Source: Cinnamomum chago
Lineage: Eukaryota; Streptophyta; Magnoliopsida; Laurales; Lauraceae
DNA length: 64,000 nt
Assembly: GCA_038049695.1 (NCBI GenBank)
Contig: CP142451.1
Coordinates: forward strand, 7,128,001-7,192,000
Direction: 5' to 3'
Positions 13,001 to 24,288 of the stretch are shown here, piece by piece. How positions within the stretch are numbered: the stretch's first letter is position 1; each line of letters begins with the position of its first letter. The notes under the pieces were generated by a model that saw only the letters and a program-made list of their open reading frames with translations, had not been told where the DNA came from and searched no databases. Made by a program: the position numbers and the translations under genes.

Positions 13001-16000
13001 GAATGACTTTCCAGGCCAGTAATAAAAATCTACAATAGGAAATACATAATGCCTCAGAATATGAACAGTTTGCTCAAGATTTTCAGGTCCATGGTTCAAT
13101 TATCCACAACATTCCTAGCGGCCTCTTGGGTTTCTATTCTCTCCAATTTCTAGGGAGTGCCAATAGATGTCATCCTACTTAAGTGGATGGAAGTGGCCAC
13201 CTCAGCACCTCCTAACTTTTGTTCATTCTTTTGGGCTTCTCGGCCTCTCTGAGGCTTTCTTAGCCAAACAAATTTCCTCTTTTTTTAATGGTACTTTTTG
13301 TCTTTTTTATATTTTTCTTAGCTTTTCAGTATGTCCCTTTTAGTACTGCTAGGTCATTGATAAGTACAAGTTACCCTTCAAAAAAGAAAGTTCTTTTTTT
13401 TTAATGGTAAAAGGGTTCAATTATTCAATGCAGTGATACCGAGAGACCGCACTTGAGCAGACAACACACCAAATATCTCCCAGATGCAATATCCTAAGCA
13501 CACCAGCTGGTGGTCTGAATATAGTTCATTAAGAAAGAAAACATGGCAACACTCCATATTCAACCACAAAAACAAGCTGCAGGATTGAAGCATTGAATCA
13601 TATTGAAGCTGACATTAAATTTACTTGGATTTGCTCCTAAACGATTAAACAATTCATTTTAGCACTCCATAACCCCTGAACAGATTTGGCTTTGCTCAAG
13701 CTCCTCTACTTCTAAATGTGTGAAGTGATGCTTTGGCCTAGTCAGCCAAGTCATCAAAGTTCAACCAGTAAGTCTGAGATTAAACAGCAGTAGTTTTTGA
13801 AAACTTCAATTCCAACATATGTTTTGAGTTTTAAAGGTTCAATAAGGGGCTTTGCAGTCCCAGTAATTCGTTGACAATAGCTAAAGGAAAAATGTGAATC
13901 GGTTCAAGTCACCAAAAGGATGCTCATGGTATTCTACCCCCATTTTACAGTTAAAAGTTGTAATTATTTTTCAAAGAACTCTTTATTTGTGTTCTAAATT
14001 TTTTTATGCTTAAAAAATCCATGGACATTAATCCCTTCAATTCTTTATTATTTTCTTTCTTTTTTCCAATTTTCTCTTCTTTTTCATGAATTTTTCAGAA
14101 TTTTTTGTTTCTTCAGAAAAAAATCAGAAATAAATTAAACTTCTAATTTTCAACTCTCTCAATTGTCCATGCACTTCCCAATCACCAACAGGGTTGAGAT
14201 ACAATTTGCTCTCTTTCCAGCCAACGCTATTCCATGTGTAAGCATTTAGGATACCAGTCCTCTTCCAACCATCAAAGTGTCGAGCTTTGTGAACAGCTTA
14301 ATTGAACTTCTACTATCTAACAGTTGAAGCCCCAATTACTATGAAACTCACAGAATTAAAACAAATCACCATATGTGCAAGTGCAGTGGGGAGTTCTCCA
14401 GTCAATTGAATTACACATGTGCATTCTTCATCATCCCTTATTTTTACACTTCATTGAAGTTGGAGAGTCGCATTGCATCAAAATCTAACTAAGCACTAAG
14501 TAATTATGATGTACTAACAATCGTGCTTTGGTGAAGTCTTCTCCCCCTATTGGTTCTGTTCTTTTTTTTATAAAAAAAATCTATTATTTGTTTGCAGCAT
14601 TAACTGCAAAACCAGATGGACTCTGTCCAATGAAGTCAAGTGTTTTCAGTCGACTTCAGATACACCAAGTCCAAAATCATAACCATTATTTGATTCCATT
14701 GATTCCAAGGCCAGGATCTTCGAGCCCAGGAGATTACTATGCATGGATCATCCATAATCAGGCCTAACACATCAATGGTTTGAAGATCAGAACAGTGATG
14801 TTAAAAATAAATTAAAAAAGAAGCAAACTATTATGAACAATGCCTTCGTGAAATTTATTAGGCACTCCATCTTTCTTGAGGATGTACTCATTTCAAGCTC
14901 TGATCAGCTTCTTCAATAACCTTAAATGATCTAGCCAGCCAGTGCAAGTGTGCAACAACCAACCAAAACTAAAAATAGAAACTCCGTGTTTTTAACCGCA
15001 TACATGCACTAAATGTCAAGGACAACAAAGAACAGTCATGATAACTTAGAAATAAATGCAGCCACAAGCTTAGACTGGTCATAAAGATTTACCATACCTC
15101 CCTTGTAAATGGTGATGAGGACTTGTTCTTTGAGCAAAAATAAGAGCATGATATTATCTTTTTGACAGATTGTTTGTCAGTATTCTCCAAAAGCTCAGTG
15201 CCTTTGAGGTCCATGTGAAAATCTAACTCACCACCCTGAAGAAGAATGGGTTGGGATACCTCTTCGGGGTCCATATTTACCATTTCAACAATATATGCAG
15301 CTCGTGGGTCTTTCAGTTTAGCAGCAGCATCGTCAATTACAGAAGAAAATATCTTTTCAGCCTCTGAAACACATTAACAATGCATAAAATTTAAGATTAC
15401 AAGTAGCAGAAAACTTATCCAAACTCCAAAGCCTCGTGTATGAATATAAGTATCATCTTCTAGTAAACCAAAGAAAATCATCATTATCATCATTGAAACC
15501 TTATCCATATAGTAGACCAAAGAAGAAAAAATGAAAATAATTATTAGAGTTGCGGATGGCAAGTCGTACCAATAAGATAATAACATAAGGCTGTGACCAC
15601 ATACAAACATCAAGTAAGATACAATAACCGGAGTGAGAAAGCCAAAGCAGAAAATATTTTAGCATCATATAGCAGTTTATGTTGTAGGCAATTAAGGATG
15701 CATCTAATGTACCCAACCACATCAGTTTTCTCAAAAAAATTTAATAATCAGCTTAAATATTTTGGTGGACACAGACATTTATTATTGGATGATTTGGTAG
15801 GTGAAATTCTGTTTCTTTACCACACCCAAATCATTACCAGTTCTGCATGTGTTATTGAACTGGGCCATAGAAATCAGAAATCAAAAACACAAGTGCCCAC
15901 CTAATCCGGTTTCTGATTACATACCACACAAATACACTGCAGCACCAAAATCGATTCATTTTGTCAAAATATTAAAATCAACATTAGGGGAGCATCATGT

Positions 16001-19000
16001 ACCCAACCTCTCTAATTGGACAGTCCTAATTTCTAATCACTCGGCCAGAGGATTTCAGACAAAAAAGTGAACGGTAAAAAGAACTGCAATTTACTTTATC
16101 CTCATTCACACATTGACTCTTTTTTTTTCAAAAGTACCTCCAAAGGAAACAATCAGCTATCATAAAGTATAATCACTTGATAAATACTACAACAACATGA
16201 ACCATGACAGGTCGTGGAGCAGTCGGTCACCCTAGTAAACTATTTCTTCTAGTGATAAGTAAGTTACATTACCTTTAGATGGTGCCTAGTTACTTAACAT
16301 TAACTAAAAAAAATCTCATCCCAACAGAAGACGATATAACAATATTAATAGATGATGAATAGAAGCCCTTAGAAAAAGTAAAAAGAAATAAGGGCTTAAG
16401 ATACCAGGATACCTCTATTACCCAGTGTAACGGCATGGACAGGATAAGATTGTTTGATAAAATACCCTTTTTTTTTCTTTAAGGTTACTTCATGTATCCT
16501 TGGAGGATACAACGTTACTTCATACTATTGTACCAGGTTCCAAAGCTCAATAAATTTTCTTAACCTTTATCATAAATATGTGAGAAAGAAATGCAATAGA
16601 CTATCTATATCTTGCTAAAAAAAATTACTGTCTATTAGTAGTATTCTTCGCTCTGAGCAGAGATTGATGGGACCAGGCTACATGATGATGAGCACAGTTC
16701 ATTTAAATTTAGGAATGGTTTAAAGATAATAAAACTATGTATGAAAGAGGAAATAGAAGACAAAAATGCTGAATTCCCAGTATTATGAAATTTGTAACAT
16801 TATCTGTGAATAGCATGTTATGGAAAGTAAATACCATGTCGGACCCACTACTCTCAGCATGCATGATTACACTCGTGGCTGAATCTGGACATAATAGGAT
16901 GAGAGTAATAAAAAGAAGATACATATATATACCAAACTACTAAAGTTTTTTTTTTTTTTTGAATGGTTACTTTCATTAAAAGGAACAAACAGTACAAGAG
17001 AGAAGTACTGAAAGCAGAAGAAAACAAAACAGGCCAAACTAAGGCCCTATCATAGAAAAGGCCACCTCTTTCCAATGATACACAATATGATCTAATGAGT
17101 ATCCCTTAAAAGAAGGGAGAATGGACACCCAAAAAGCTACCAAAAACTTCGATTTCTCCACCGGTCTGCTTTCACTAACTGCAATTCCTTCAAATCATCT
17201 TGACTTTCTTTCCTTCCAAATCGTCCAGATCATCGCTAGGAAAGACAACCACGACATCACTTTGCCCCCCAAACTACTAAAGATATACTAAATTGTATAA
17301 ATAAAACAAGATGAACATCATTAATGAAATAAAATTGCTTACCTGATGGTCTATTAATAGGTATGTAAATAGGTAACTTCATTGTCAGCTCACATCTAAG
17401 GAGGCAGCCAGCTTCCCATACAAACTTTTCAGGATAATTTTCAAACATTACAGTATCAAAGGCTTTGAGAGACTGTCCAGGACCAGGTCCAGAGACAAAA
17501 AATTGTATGTCATCAGTAGCTAAATCAGCGGCTGCCCCTATCATATCACCATTCGAGTCAAAACCATAAAGAAATTTCCTCATACTACGAGATGCTTCTG
17601 CTGCCTTATAAGCATTTTCTTCCCAGGCACTATCCTTGACATATAATGCTCCAACTATATCAAACCCTCTCAACAGCAGGGTCCTGAGATCATCTGCACA
17701 GTTAGGGTATGAAAGAGAAGTTAGGCAATGAGAGAACCAAATGCAATCCAGAAACTAAGAGTTAAGAGAATACCTAGAGAAGAATGATAGCAAAATTTGG
17801 CATTTATGTCAGAAATACAAACAGATGTAGACATTTTATAAGAATGTATTCAGATCAAGTGGGTGATTAGAAGGAAAAAAAAAAAAGTATTCTGCTACGG
17901 AAAAATGCAATACATGGACTAACTTGCAAAGAAAGTCCACAGATTTGTCATGTAACTCAAGCAAGCACAAATCCCACCAAAACATGCAAGGAAACAGGAA
18001 ATTTGGTACATATTCACGATAGGAGTATACATGTCCACAATCAATAATACAAAAGGCATCTCATTCTATTTCTTTCCATTCTAAATTTGAAAGGAAACAC
18101 CCTTACAACATTTTGTAAGTGAACCCAAAAGAAACCGTAGAAATAAATCAAGCCTCAACAACTAATCTTATCTAAAGAGTAAAATACTTTCATTGACCAC
18201 CTTATACTCTACCTGTTAATTGGTGATTTGTTTAGCAGTATCTATGTCAGCTGGTGATAACTAACTCAATTCTACCAATATGGTGGGGGTCTTTTCTTTT
18301 CTTTTTTATATATTTCAATTGGTGATGGCAGACTCAATTCTCATCAGAAAAAAAAAGAATGATCACGGAGAACTTGGAATAGTAACCATTCAAATAGAAT
18401 TAATGTATGTTGTCCTGGCATTGTTGCGCATATGGAGGTGGGCGACTTAATATTGAAGCATAACCAAATCCGACATTTAATCACGATTCAAGTGCACACA
18501 TAGTCGCTGAAAAGATAAACAGTCCACATACATGTCCCGAGCTGTAGTGCAGCTCATTGGGACATGGGTATATAAGTGAGAGCGCCCGTGATCGAGTCCC
18601 CGATGTAGCAAAAAACAGCCCACAAACATAATTCTACAAACAAATCAATGCAACAATCCACATTCACAAAAAACAACACACCAATCAAACACCTACCTGA
18701 ACACAAACATAAAATATTTTGATGGTGAAAAAATATTTTCAAGCAAAAAGGCATTTAGCACTAGTGGAAGGTCGATTAGAAGATAGATGAACAGTAAGAA
18801 TACATCAAACATTAGAAAATAAGAAGACCCAAATCACAAGTTTGGGTCTTTCTGAACTAGTATCCATGATTCTAGAAGTTGCATTAAACGACAGGAAGAA
18901 CATATCAAAGGTCGGAAAATGGGAAGATGCAAATCACAAGTTTGGCTCTTTCTGAACTAGTACCCATGAATCTAGAAGCTGCATAAAACTCGTAGTTGAT

Positions 19001-19050
19001 TAACAGGAAACGATACTACTTAATTGGATTTTGGAGCAAGAAGAAGGAAG

Positions 19051-19092
<42 letters not shown>

Positions 19093-19305
19093 TTCTTTGG
19101 AGTAGTCGGGGGAGAAGGTGTCGTTGGAAAGGGAGTGGAGACAGCGGAAGGAGGAGAGGATGGTGAAATTGGGGAAGAAGGGGGATCCAATCAGCCATTG
19201 GAGGCCTGGTTCTTTGCTTATTACTATCTTTCGGCATAGGACCCTGATGATGCTTTTCTCCTTCTTCTCGCTGCTGCTGCTATTGCTATTGCTGTCGCTA
19301 CCCAT
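1082..19305 (-). CDS. UFSP2: Ufm1-specific protease (peptidase C78), 13 exons
   Basis: This cysteine protease family matures the ubiquitin-like protein UFM1 and removes it from targets. Exons in coding order: 19089-19305, 17343-17693, 15098-15363, 12839-12926, 12507-12682, 9470-9560, 7863-7988, 7704-7751, 7467-7543, 6907-6995, 3448-3559, 1872-1974 and 1082-1311. All junctions are GT-AG, every phase agrees, and the 1974 nt give 657 residues plus a stop, close to the usual plant length (about 650). The catalytic Cys484 lies in GWGCAYRS (exon 10). Asp608 and His610 lie in DPHYTG (exon 13), and the C-terminus is [13 protein letters not shown]. The N-terminal half (exons 1-6) is the less conserved plant N-terminal region. 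I chose the ATG at 19305 because it precedes the conserved start of the family ([20 protein letters not shown]). The introns are full of transposons but no coding exon is broken. Alternative splicing cannot be judged from DNA. Confidence 0.95.
3669..5290 (+). mobile_element. Decayed L1-type LINE 3' end (zinc-knuckle and RNase H region)
   Basis: Translation in shifting frames gives scraps typical of the 3' part of plant L1 ORF2. There is a Cys-rich knuckle region near 4390-4480 (RYMCFM, then a W-W-bearing stretch), a piece like [10 protein letters not shown] near 4610-4640, and an RNase H-like start [15 protein letters not shown] near 4810. Near 5180-5235 it ends with AKEGVN and VPWVGSIM-like residues, followed by an A-rich run at about 5310. 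Many stops and frameshifts mark it as old. It sits in intron 10 of the protease gene, antisense to it. Confidence 0.7.
5529..5589. repeat. 61-bp flanking duplication, left copy
   Basis: It matches 6870-6930 with one mismatch. The right copy overlaps the 3' end of catalytic exon 10 (6907-6995) and its splice donor. This left copy is therefore a stranded duplicate of about 23 exon bases plus a GT donor, lying downstream in intron 10. Confidence 0.85.
5592..6868 (-). mobile_element. Solo LTR (Copia-like) in protease intron 10
   Basis: The element is 1277 bp and its ends are inverted copies of each other (TGTTGGAAAC at 5592, TCTCCAACA ending at 6868), as in LTRs that start TG and end CA. Read on the minus strand it has a TATA box (TATAAATA near 5865-5875), followed by about 280 bp of R/U5. 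No PBS, polypurine tract or coding region follows, so it is a solo LTR. Instead of the usual 5-bp target duplication it is flanked by a 61-bp direct repeat (5529-5589 and 6870-6930). The Copia assignment is inference from the style of the ends. Confidence 0.7.
6870..6930. repeat. 61-bp flanking duplication, right copy
   Basis: This is the right member of the direct repeat around the solo LTR. It includes the true 5' splice site of exon 10 (donor at 6906/6905 on the minus strand), so the catalytic exon stays usable. Confidence 0.85.
8718..8773 (+). repeat. G-rich tract with quadruplex potential
   Basis: The tract has many runs of three or more G (gtgggtgggtaggggcgggt, then longer runs) in intron 6 of the protease gene. 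The G-rich strand is the template strand for that gene. Confidence 0.6.
9150..9250 (+). mobile_element. SINE-like tRNA-derived fragment
   Basis: It has an A-box-like segment (agtggcccagtcaaagg, from about 9165) and a B-box-like GGTTCAAGTC (about 9209-9218), spaced as in a tRNA-derived SINE head. It lies in intron 6 of the protease gene. No tRNA cloverleaf is evident, so it is not called a tRNA gene. Confidence 0.45.
9850..10345. mobile_element. MITE with imperfect terminal inverted repeats of about 45 bp
   Basis: The left end (ggccaggccatccttcagct...) and the reverse complement of the right end share the block AGCTTGGAACAG and flanking GGCC/GGCCCAC motifs over about 45 bp. I saw no clear target duplication. 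It is a non-coding insert in protease intron 6, upstream of exon 6. Confidence 0.55.
10500..10870 (-). mobile_element. Possible LINE fragment
   Basis: Minus-strand translation near 10550-10650 gives [20 protein letters not shown] and then TIAWYIWKS, which resembles the W-x-IWK region between reverse transcriptase and RNase H in plant LINEs. The frame is not sustained. Low confidence. Confidence 0.3.
11119..11886. mobile_element. Tourist-like MITE in protease intron 5
   Basis: The inverted ends are GGACACGTTTGGTAA at 11119 and TTACCAAACGTGCCC ending at 11886. The flanks are TTA (11116-11118) and TCA (11887-11889), a 3-bp target duplication with one change, as in PIF/Harbinger-type MITEs. The ends match the family at 19478-21343. 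It is 768 bp and has no coding capacity. Confidence 0.75.
12763..12824 (-). mobile_element. RTE-type LINE 3' tail fragment
   Basis: The ATC repeat followed by AAAGCCTTGTCCCAACTATG and a GGTCGGCTAAATGAATTC segment is, on the minus strand, the C-terminal end of a plant RTE ORF with its TGA repeat tail. It ends about 14 bp from the splice donor of exon 4 of the protease gene. Confidence 0.6.
16946..17270 (-). mobile_element. 5'-truncated L1-type LINE with poly(A) and target duplication
   Basis: On the minus strand it starts with a segment translating as [14 protein letters not shown], typical of the LINE region just after reverse transcriptase, and it ends in a poly(A) tail (poly-T on plus at 16946-16960). 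A 12-bp direct repeat AAACTACTAAAG flanks it (16934-16945 and 17271-17282). The paralogous site near 36700 has a single near-identical copy of that target and no insert, so it is an empty site. Confidence 0.85.
18535..18610 (+). mobile_element. tRNA-derived SINE fragment (copy A)
   Basis: It shows an A-box-like segment (gtagtgcagctcattggg) and a B-box ATCGAGTCCCC, followed by an A-rich stretch. The duplicated copy at 37898-37984 has the exact consensus B-box GTTCGAGTCC. It lies in intron 1 of the protease gene. Confidence 0.5.
19059..19087 (+). repeat. (GA)n microsatellite at the exon 1 donor
   Basis: The GA run ends at the splice donor of protease exon 1 (donor bases 19088-19087 on the minus strand). 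The duplicated copy at 38435-38448 is much shorter. Confidence 0.9.
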
Positions 19306-19475
19306 GTCTATCGAAAGGCGGTAGGGTTCTTCCTGCTCTGCTCCGTCTTGCTTCCTTAGAAAGGCCTTTTTCGCGGAATCAGGATTCTTTGTATTTTTTT
19401 ACGTAACGTTTGGTAATTGGTGAGAATCCTCTCTTTGGAGGAATCTTTAGTTCCACGGAATCAGACTTTCTCCTT
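19306..19475 (-). promoter_or_regulatory. Protease 5' UTR/promoter region
   Basis: This lies immediately upstream of the protease ATG. Its first 80 bp are conserved in the duplicated copy (38658-38770); after about 19385 the MITE-type repeats begin. I could not identify a clear TATA box. Confidence 0.4.
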
Positions 19476-19477
19476 TA

Positions 19478-20360
19478 GGGCACGTTTGGTAAATGATGAA
19501 GAATCCTCTATTTAGAGTATTCTCTCCATCTTCAAAGAAGGCCACAATCCTCAAGTAGGATTCCCAATGAGAGTATCATGTTTGGATGGAGGGAGGATTC
19601 CTACAAATTGTAAAATGTATGATCCAATGGTAATAAACATTTTTATAAAAATTTCCAAAATCCATGAAAAATTAAGACCTTAACTTTCACTTTAAAGTTG
19701 TTTGTGGTCATCTAGAAAATCTGAACGGTTCAGATCGTGCAAAGGGGGCCCACAAGAATAAGAAATTAATATTTTAGTACCTAAACGTTTTGGCAAATAT
19801 CTCAAGATATGGTAAGGATCAACGGTTGAAATTTGGTCACGTAGCCGTGTTTGACCTTCCAAAAATAACTACCAGTTCAGATCATGATCATTAGGCCCAC
19901 AAAAACCAGAAAATTGAAAAGAATGGACTGGTCTCCATCTCGGTTTTGGCCCAACAGATCTGAGAATTTGGTCATCTAACGGTTTGGACAGTTTTGCATA
20001 TATCTCAAGATCTAAGATAAATCAACGGCTGAAATTTGGTGACATGGCCGTTTTGGATTGTTTAAACATTATTAACGTTTGGATCTTGATTGTAGGACTC
20101 AAAAGATGCATTAAAAATGCAAAAACCGGCCAAGACCACATTAACGTCTCAGTCACTGTTCATACATTGTAGCTCCGCCTTTCCACTCATTCAAGGAATC
20201 ACTTGGTCCTAGGGGGGGAGGTCTGATTGTGCAAATAATCACATGAGAGGAAAACTCATGTCATTCCTATCAAAATCCTCTCCCAACCAAACATGGAAAA
20301 TCCTAAAAAACGCGGAAAATGGAGAGGATTCCACTGTCATGCCCTTTGCCAAACGTGCCC
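19478..20360. mobile_element. Tourist-like MITE B
   Basis: The ends are GGGCACGTTTGGTAAA at 19478 and TTTGCCAAACGTGCCC ending at 20360, with TTA target duplications (19475-19477 and 20361-20363). It is 883 bp, has no coding frame, and has internal motifs of the type GATCAACGGTTGAAATTTG that also occur in MITE C. Confidence 0.85.
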
Positions 20361-20363
20361 TTA

Positions 20364-21343
20364 GGGCACGTTTGGCAACGGTCCATGCTTGGGGGAGGAA
20401 TCCTCTATTTAGAGGATTCCCTCCATCTCTAAGAATAAAGATATCCTCATGTAGGATTTGTAAGGAGAGATCCAGGTTTGGCATAGAAAGAGGATTCCAC
20501 CAATAGTGGAATACAAGATCCAATAGTTGTAAGTTTTTTGAAAATAAAACAAGATCCATGAAGAATCATGACCTCCACTTTTTACTCACAGTCATTTTTG
20601 GCCATCTAGAGCATTTGAATGGTTCGGATCGTGCGAAGGGACCCCGCAAAAATACACAAATAATATTTTAGAATCTGGACGTTTTTGCAAAAATCTCGAT
20701 ATCTAGACATGATCAACGGTTGAAATTTGATCAACTACCCCTTTTTGACTTTACAGAGACATCTCACGGTTTAGATCATGATTATGGGCCCCACAGGAAC
20801 CAAGAAATTGAAAAAAAAAACACTGTTTTTCATCACTTTTTTTGCATTGTGTGAAATCAACGGTCTATAATTTTTGGCCAATTTCTCATGATTCATGATG
20901 AATCAGGCTTCCAAATTTGGACCCATAGCCGTTTTAGGCATTTTGAAGAGATTGGACGGTTTGGATTTCACAAATGGGCCCCACATAATTCCATAAATCA
21001 TCGTCCAACGGTCTAGATGTTTTTGTAAATATCTCAAAATCTATCAGAAATCAACGACTGATATTTGATCAAGTAGCCGTGTTTGGCCATGTTAAGAGGA
21101 TGATCGGTTTGGATTGCGATTTTATGGCCCATATAAATGAGAAAATAAAAAAAAACGGATCTGTCCACAATTACCGCTCATGTTACTGTAGCTTCGCGTT
21201 TCGGTCTGACTGAGCATAACCTTGCTTTAGTGGAAAGGGGACATCCTCTTTCCTTCATCCAGATGTAGCCAAACGTGGTTTTTCCACGCAATGACGGAAA
21301 AGTGCCGAGGAATCCATGGAGAAGACTTTTACCAAACGTGCCC
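20364..21343. mobile_element. Tourist-like MITE C, abutting MITE B
   Basis: The ends are GGGCACGTTTGGCAA at 20364 and TTACCAAACGTGCCC ending at 21343. The flanking TTA at 20361-20363 is shared with MITE B, and the other TTA is at 21344-21346. It is 980 bp and non-coding. Partial family sequence continues on both sides (19391-19474 and 21347-21460). Confidence 0.85.
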
Positions 21344-22334
21344 TTAAGGATTTATGAGGGAGAGGATTCATCGAATTCTACGTTTGGTGAGCACGAAGGA
21401 ATCAACAATGATTCATTCAAATTCAAGTTTGGTAACGAGAAAGGAATCGACAAAGGAAAAAAAAAAAAAAAAATTTCTCCATCTCAAATCCATTTAATAC
21501 AACCCAAAAAATATTCCATATCCTCTAATCCATCCTAAAAACTATTTTATACACAAAAGAATTTATGAAAATTTTGATAGGAGTCTCCCTTAATAAGAGA
21601 GTTTTTCTACATCGATATGCATTTATGCTTTGTGTGTAGTAGTTACCAGTTAATCGGAGAGCTTTTTCATCAAACTGCATTTTCTTCGATTGTGTGTAAT
21701 AGTTTCAGTGTAATCTATATTATGTAGATGAAGTTAGTGTTTACAAAAGACAGTATGCTATTTGATGTGGACAGAACTTGCGCCCCATTTTGTGTAATGG
21801 TTTCAGTGTCTCTTATGTATTGTATGTGTAGTGGTCTGTCAAAAAGAAACTTCCCTCCTAGCATTTGTGTGATTGTTTGTCCAAAACCAATATAAAATGG
21901 CCCACTTTTGAAAAAAAGAATTATACGAATCATTAGAATGTTACATTTTTTTTTAATGGTCCCTATAATGTGGATGAGAAAGATTGGAGAGAACCAGAAG
22001 ACAATATACAAAAAAAATGACTTTTAGTCTCGCTTTTAAATTGAGCTTTTGTGTTGCTTTTACAATAAAGTGACACAGTATGGTCTGATGTGTCACTTTA
22101 GAGGAGGAGTAAACGAGGAGTAGGTTTGTTGGGTCACTTTTCTATAACGCGACACACAAAACGTCGATAATGTTCTTATTTTTTTTCCTCTCCCGCCTTC
22201 AAAAGCCCTTTTTTCGCTCCCTGTGACCCTCTCCCTCCAAAAGCCCTCTCTCCTCTGTTCTCTTCTCTCATTCTCGTTGTCTTTGCTCTTATCTCACTCT
22301 CGCTCTATCTTCCCTCAAAAGCCCTCTTTTCCCT

Positions 22335-22337
<3 letters not shown>

Positions 22338-22388
<51 letters not shown>
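22338..22388 (+). repeat. (TC)n microsatellite
   Basis: A TC run of about 50 bp directly precedes, and apparently replaces, the HSP70 start codon region. Confidence 0.95.
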
Positions 22389-22391
<3 letters not shown>

Positions 22392-22563
22392 CGGGATCGA
22401 TCTAGGCACCACATATTCGTGCGTCAGCGTTTGGCAGCATGATCGTGTTGAGACCAGGGGAACCGCACCACCCCTTCCTATGTTGCCTTCACTGACTCTT
22501 AGCGTCTCATTGGAGATGCTGCCAAGAATCAGGTCGCCATGAACCCCATCAACACCATTTTTG
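22389..22563 (+). pseudogene. HSP70 first-exon fragment
   Basis: The sequence translates in pieces to the conserved N-terminus of cytosolic HSP70: [33 protein letters not shown], then [20 protein letters not shown]. It is broken. The first residues including Met are lost into a TC repeat, a deletion of about 13 nt after VE shifts the frame, and a TAG stands where the family has Glu, just before RLIGDAAKN. The GT donor at 22564 falls exactly where plant cytosolic HSP70 genes carry their conserved intron, and intron-like sequence follows. No second HSP70 exon was found nearby. It was probably captured by the surrounding CACTA element. Confidence 0.85.
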
Positions 22564-23499
22564 GTGAGTTTTCATCGGTTTCGATCTTTATTTTGATGAT
22601 TTATGGTCTCTGTTGGCTGTAGAACTTGGATATTTGTTAGATCTGAATTTTGCTTCTTTTTTTACTTATATCTGGTTCACTATTTGTATGTTTGATCTGA
22701 AAGGCCGTTCTTTTTTTAGAGAGTTATCTTGGCTGTATGTTTGACCTGTGATCTGATGTTTATTTAGTGTCTGAGATCTGATTTTTTCTATGTATTTGGC
22801 TTCTTTCAACTATATATCTTGCTTTATTTGTAGTTTTCCTTACAGATCTGTTAAATGTTATGCTTTGAATCCAATCAGAGCAACTTTACTGAGTTCTATC
22901 CATTTCGATCCTTTGCTTTTATCAATTTTAGGCGTTCTTCGTTAATTAGATCTAGATTTAAATTTTAATCAGTCTTCGATCTGATTTCTTGTCAAAACGA
23001 TTTTAACTTTCATCTAGTCTTCGTTAGCTTTTTAGATACATATCATGGTTATATCTTCGATTTGCGTTTGATCTTTGTTTGTTTATGTGATCTTTTTTTT
23101 TTTTTAGCTTATCTCCAGTGTAGATCTTGCCTTTTCTTTCTACAGTGGGAACTGAGATTGAATGTTTCTGCTAGATTTGGATTTCATTCAAAATTGCTTC
23201 CATCGAAGCGTTTGAGTTGTCCAAAGCTTGATTCATCATTATCATCAATTAGGCCATGGCAAAGTTCATTTCACAATTTAAAGATCTACTGTCTTAAGAT
23301 TGTTGATTTTTTTTTTATTGAGATGGATGTCTGAATCCTGGATCACAGTCATTAAGACGGTAAATGCCGCCACACAGGTTAGCGTTTGCAAAGGGTTGTA
23401 GGCAGGTTTGTGTCTAGGATAAATCAAACTCTGTTTTGCTATCTATTGGACAACAGCTTGCAGGATTGAAGACCAACTTTGGACACTACAATATGCACC

Positions 23500-23830
23500 C
23501 AGAGTAGAAGGCAATGGAACTCATAAACATAGACCAAAGAGAGCAAGAAAACTTGAGAATTGCACATCCAAGATGGACCTTTCTCAAACCCTCCTGGATG
23601 GACCTTAGCCCTGTTTATATTGAATACAAATTATGCGCCCATAATAGAAGGCTATAGAAATCATAAGCCTAGAGCAACAAGAGCAAAAGGGCGTGAGATT
23701 TATACATCCCAAATGGACTCAGGCCTTGTTTATATAGACTACAAAGAGCAAGAGGGCTTGAGAATTGTATATCATCAAATGGACCTAGGCAGTATTTATA
23801 CAGACTGAAAAGAGGGTGACAGTTGCCATC
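23500..23830. repeat. Degenerate tandem repeat of about 90-100 bp
   Basis: Three to four diverged units share the motifs aagagcaagagggcttgaga, atcCAAatGGACCT and TTTATAcagACT. It lies inside the CACTA element, and the function is unknown. Confidence 0.5.
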
Positions 23831-24288
23831 TAACTAAAGGATTGCAACTAGTGAGGAAACATCAGTTTGAATAAAGGGGTGTCTCTTGGTGGCTTGCTGG
23901 GTCTACTATGATTATTCCTAGTTCACTAGTTCACCTCTTAAGGATATAAGTGTAATAAAAGGAGAATGCACTAGGTGGTTATGTTCATCAGTATCATTTG
24001 TGTTTATGGCACTTTAACAGGTGAGGCCCGTTTCTTGGACAGTAAGATACTAAGATTAGCCCTCACTACTGGCTAGTGGAGAAATATACCCAAGTTGAGT
24101 CAGATTGCGTTTTACTAGTGGTTGATAGGATATGATGTTATGAGCCACCCCCTGATCACTTATGTGACCAAGGATGAGATTCCTTTTGGAGTCAACATGG
24201 AACCTCAAGTGTAAGTCATGAAGTCTATTACTATCCAAGTTTGTGCATGAGTTGCCCAACCCGTTTACCAGCTGTTAGGGAAGTAGTG

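Larger units (their letters stand above)
16239..19385 (-). repeat. Segmental duplication, copy A (protease intron 2 to promoter)
   Basis: This stretch covers protease exons 1-2, intron 1, part of intron 2 and the 5' flank. It is repeated in the same orientation at about 36015-38775 with high similarity throughout. The main differences are a LINE insertion at 16946-17270 only in this copy and a few small indels. Confidence 0.9.

Noticed and set aside
15593-16070. Overlapping plus-strand frames of about 100 codons
   Set aside because: They lie in protease intron 2, antisense, with no recognisable sequence and no splice or start context.
18535-18610. Possible tRNA gene
   Set aside because: The B-box is good but no acceptor stem or anticodon arm can be folded; it fits a SINE head better.
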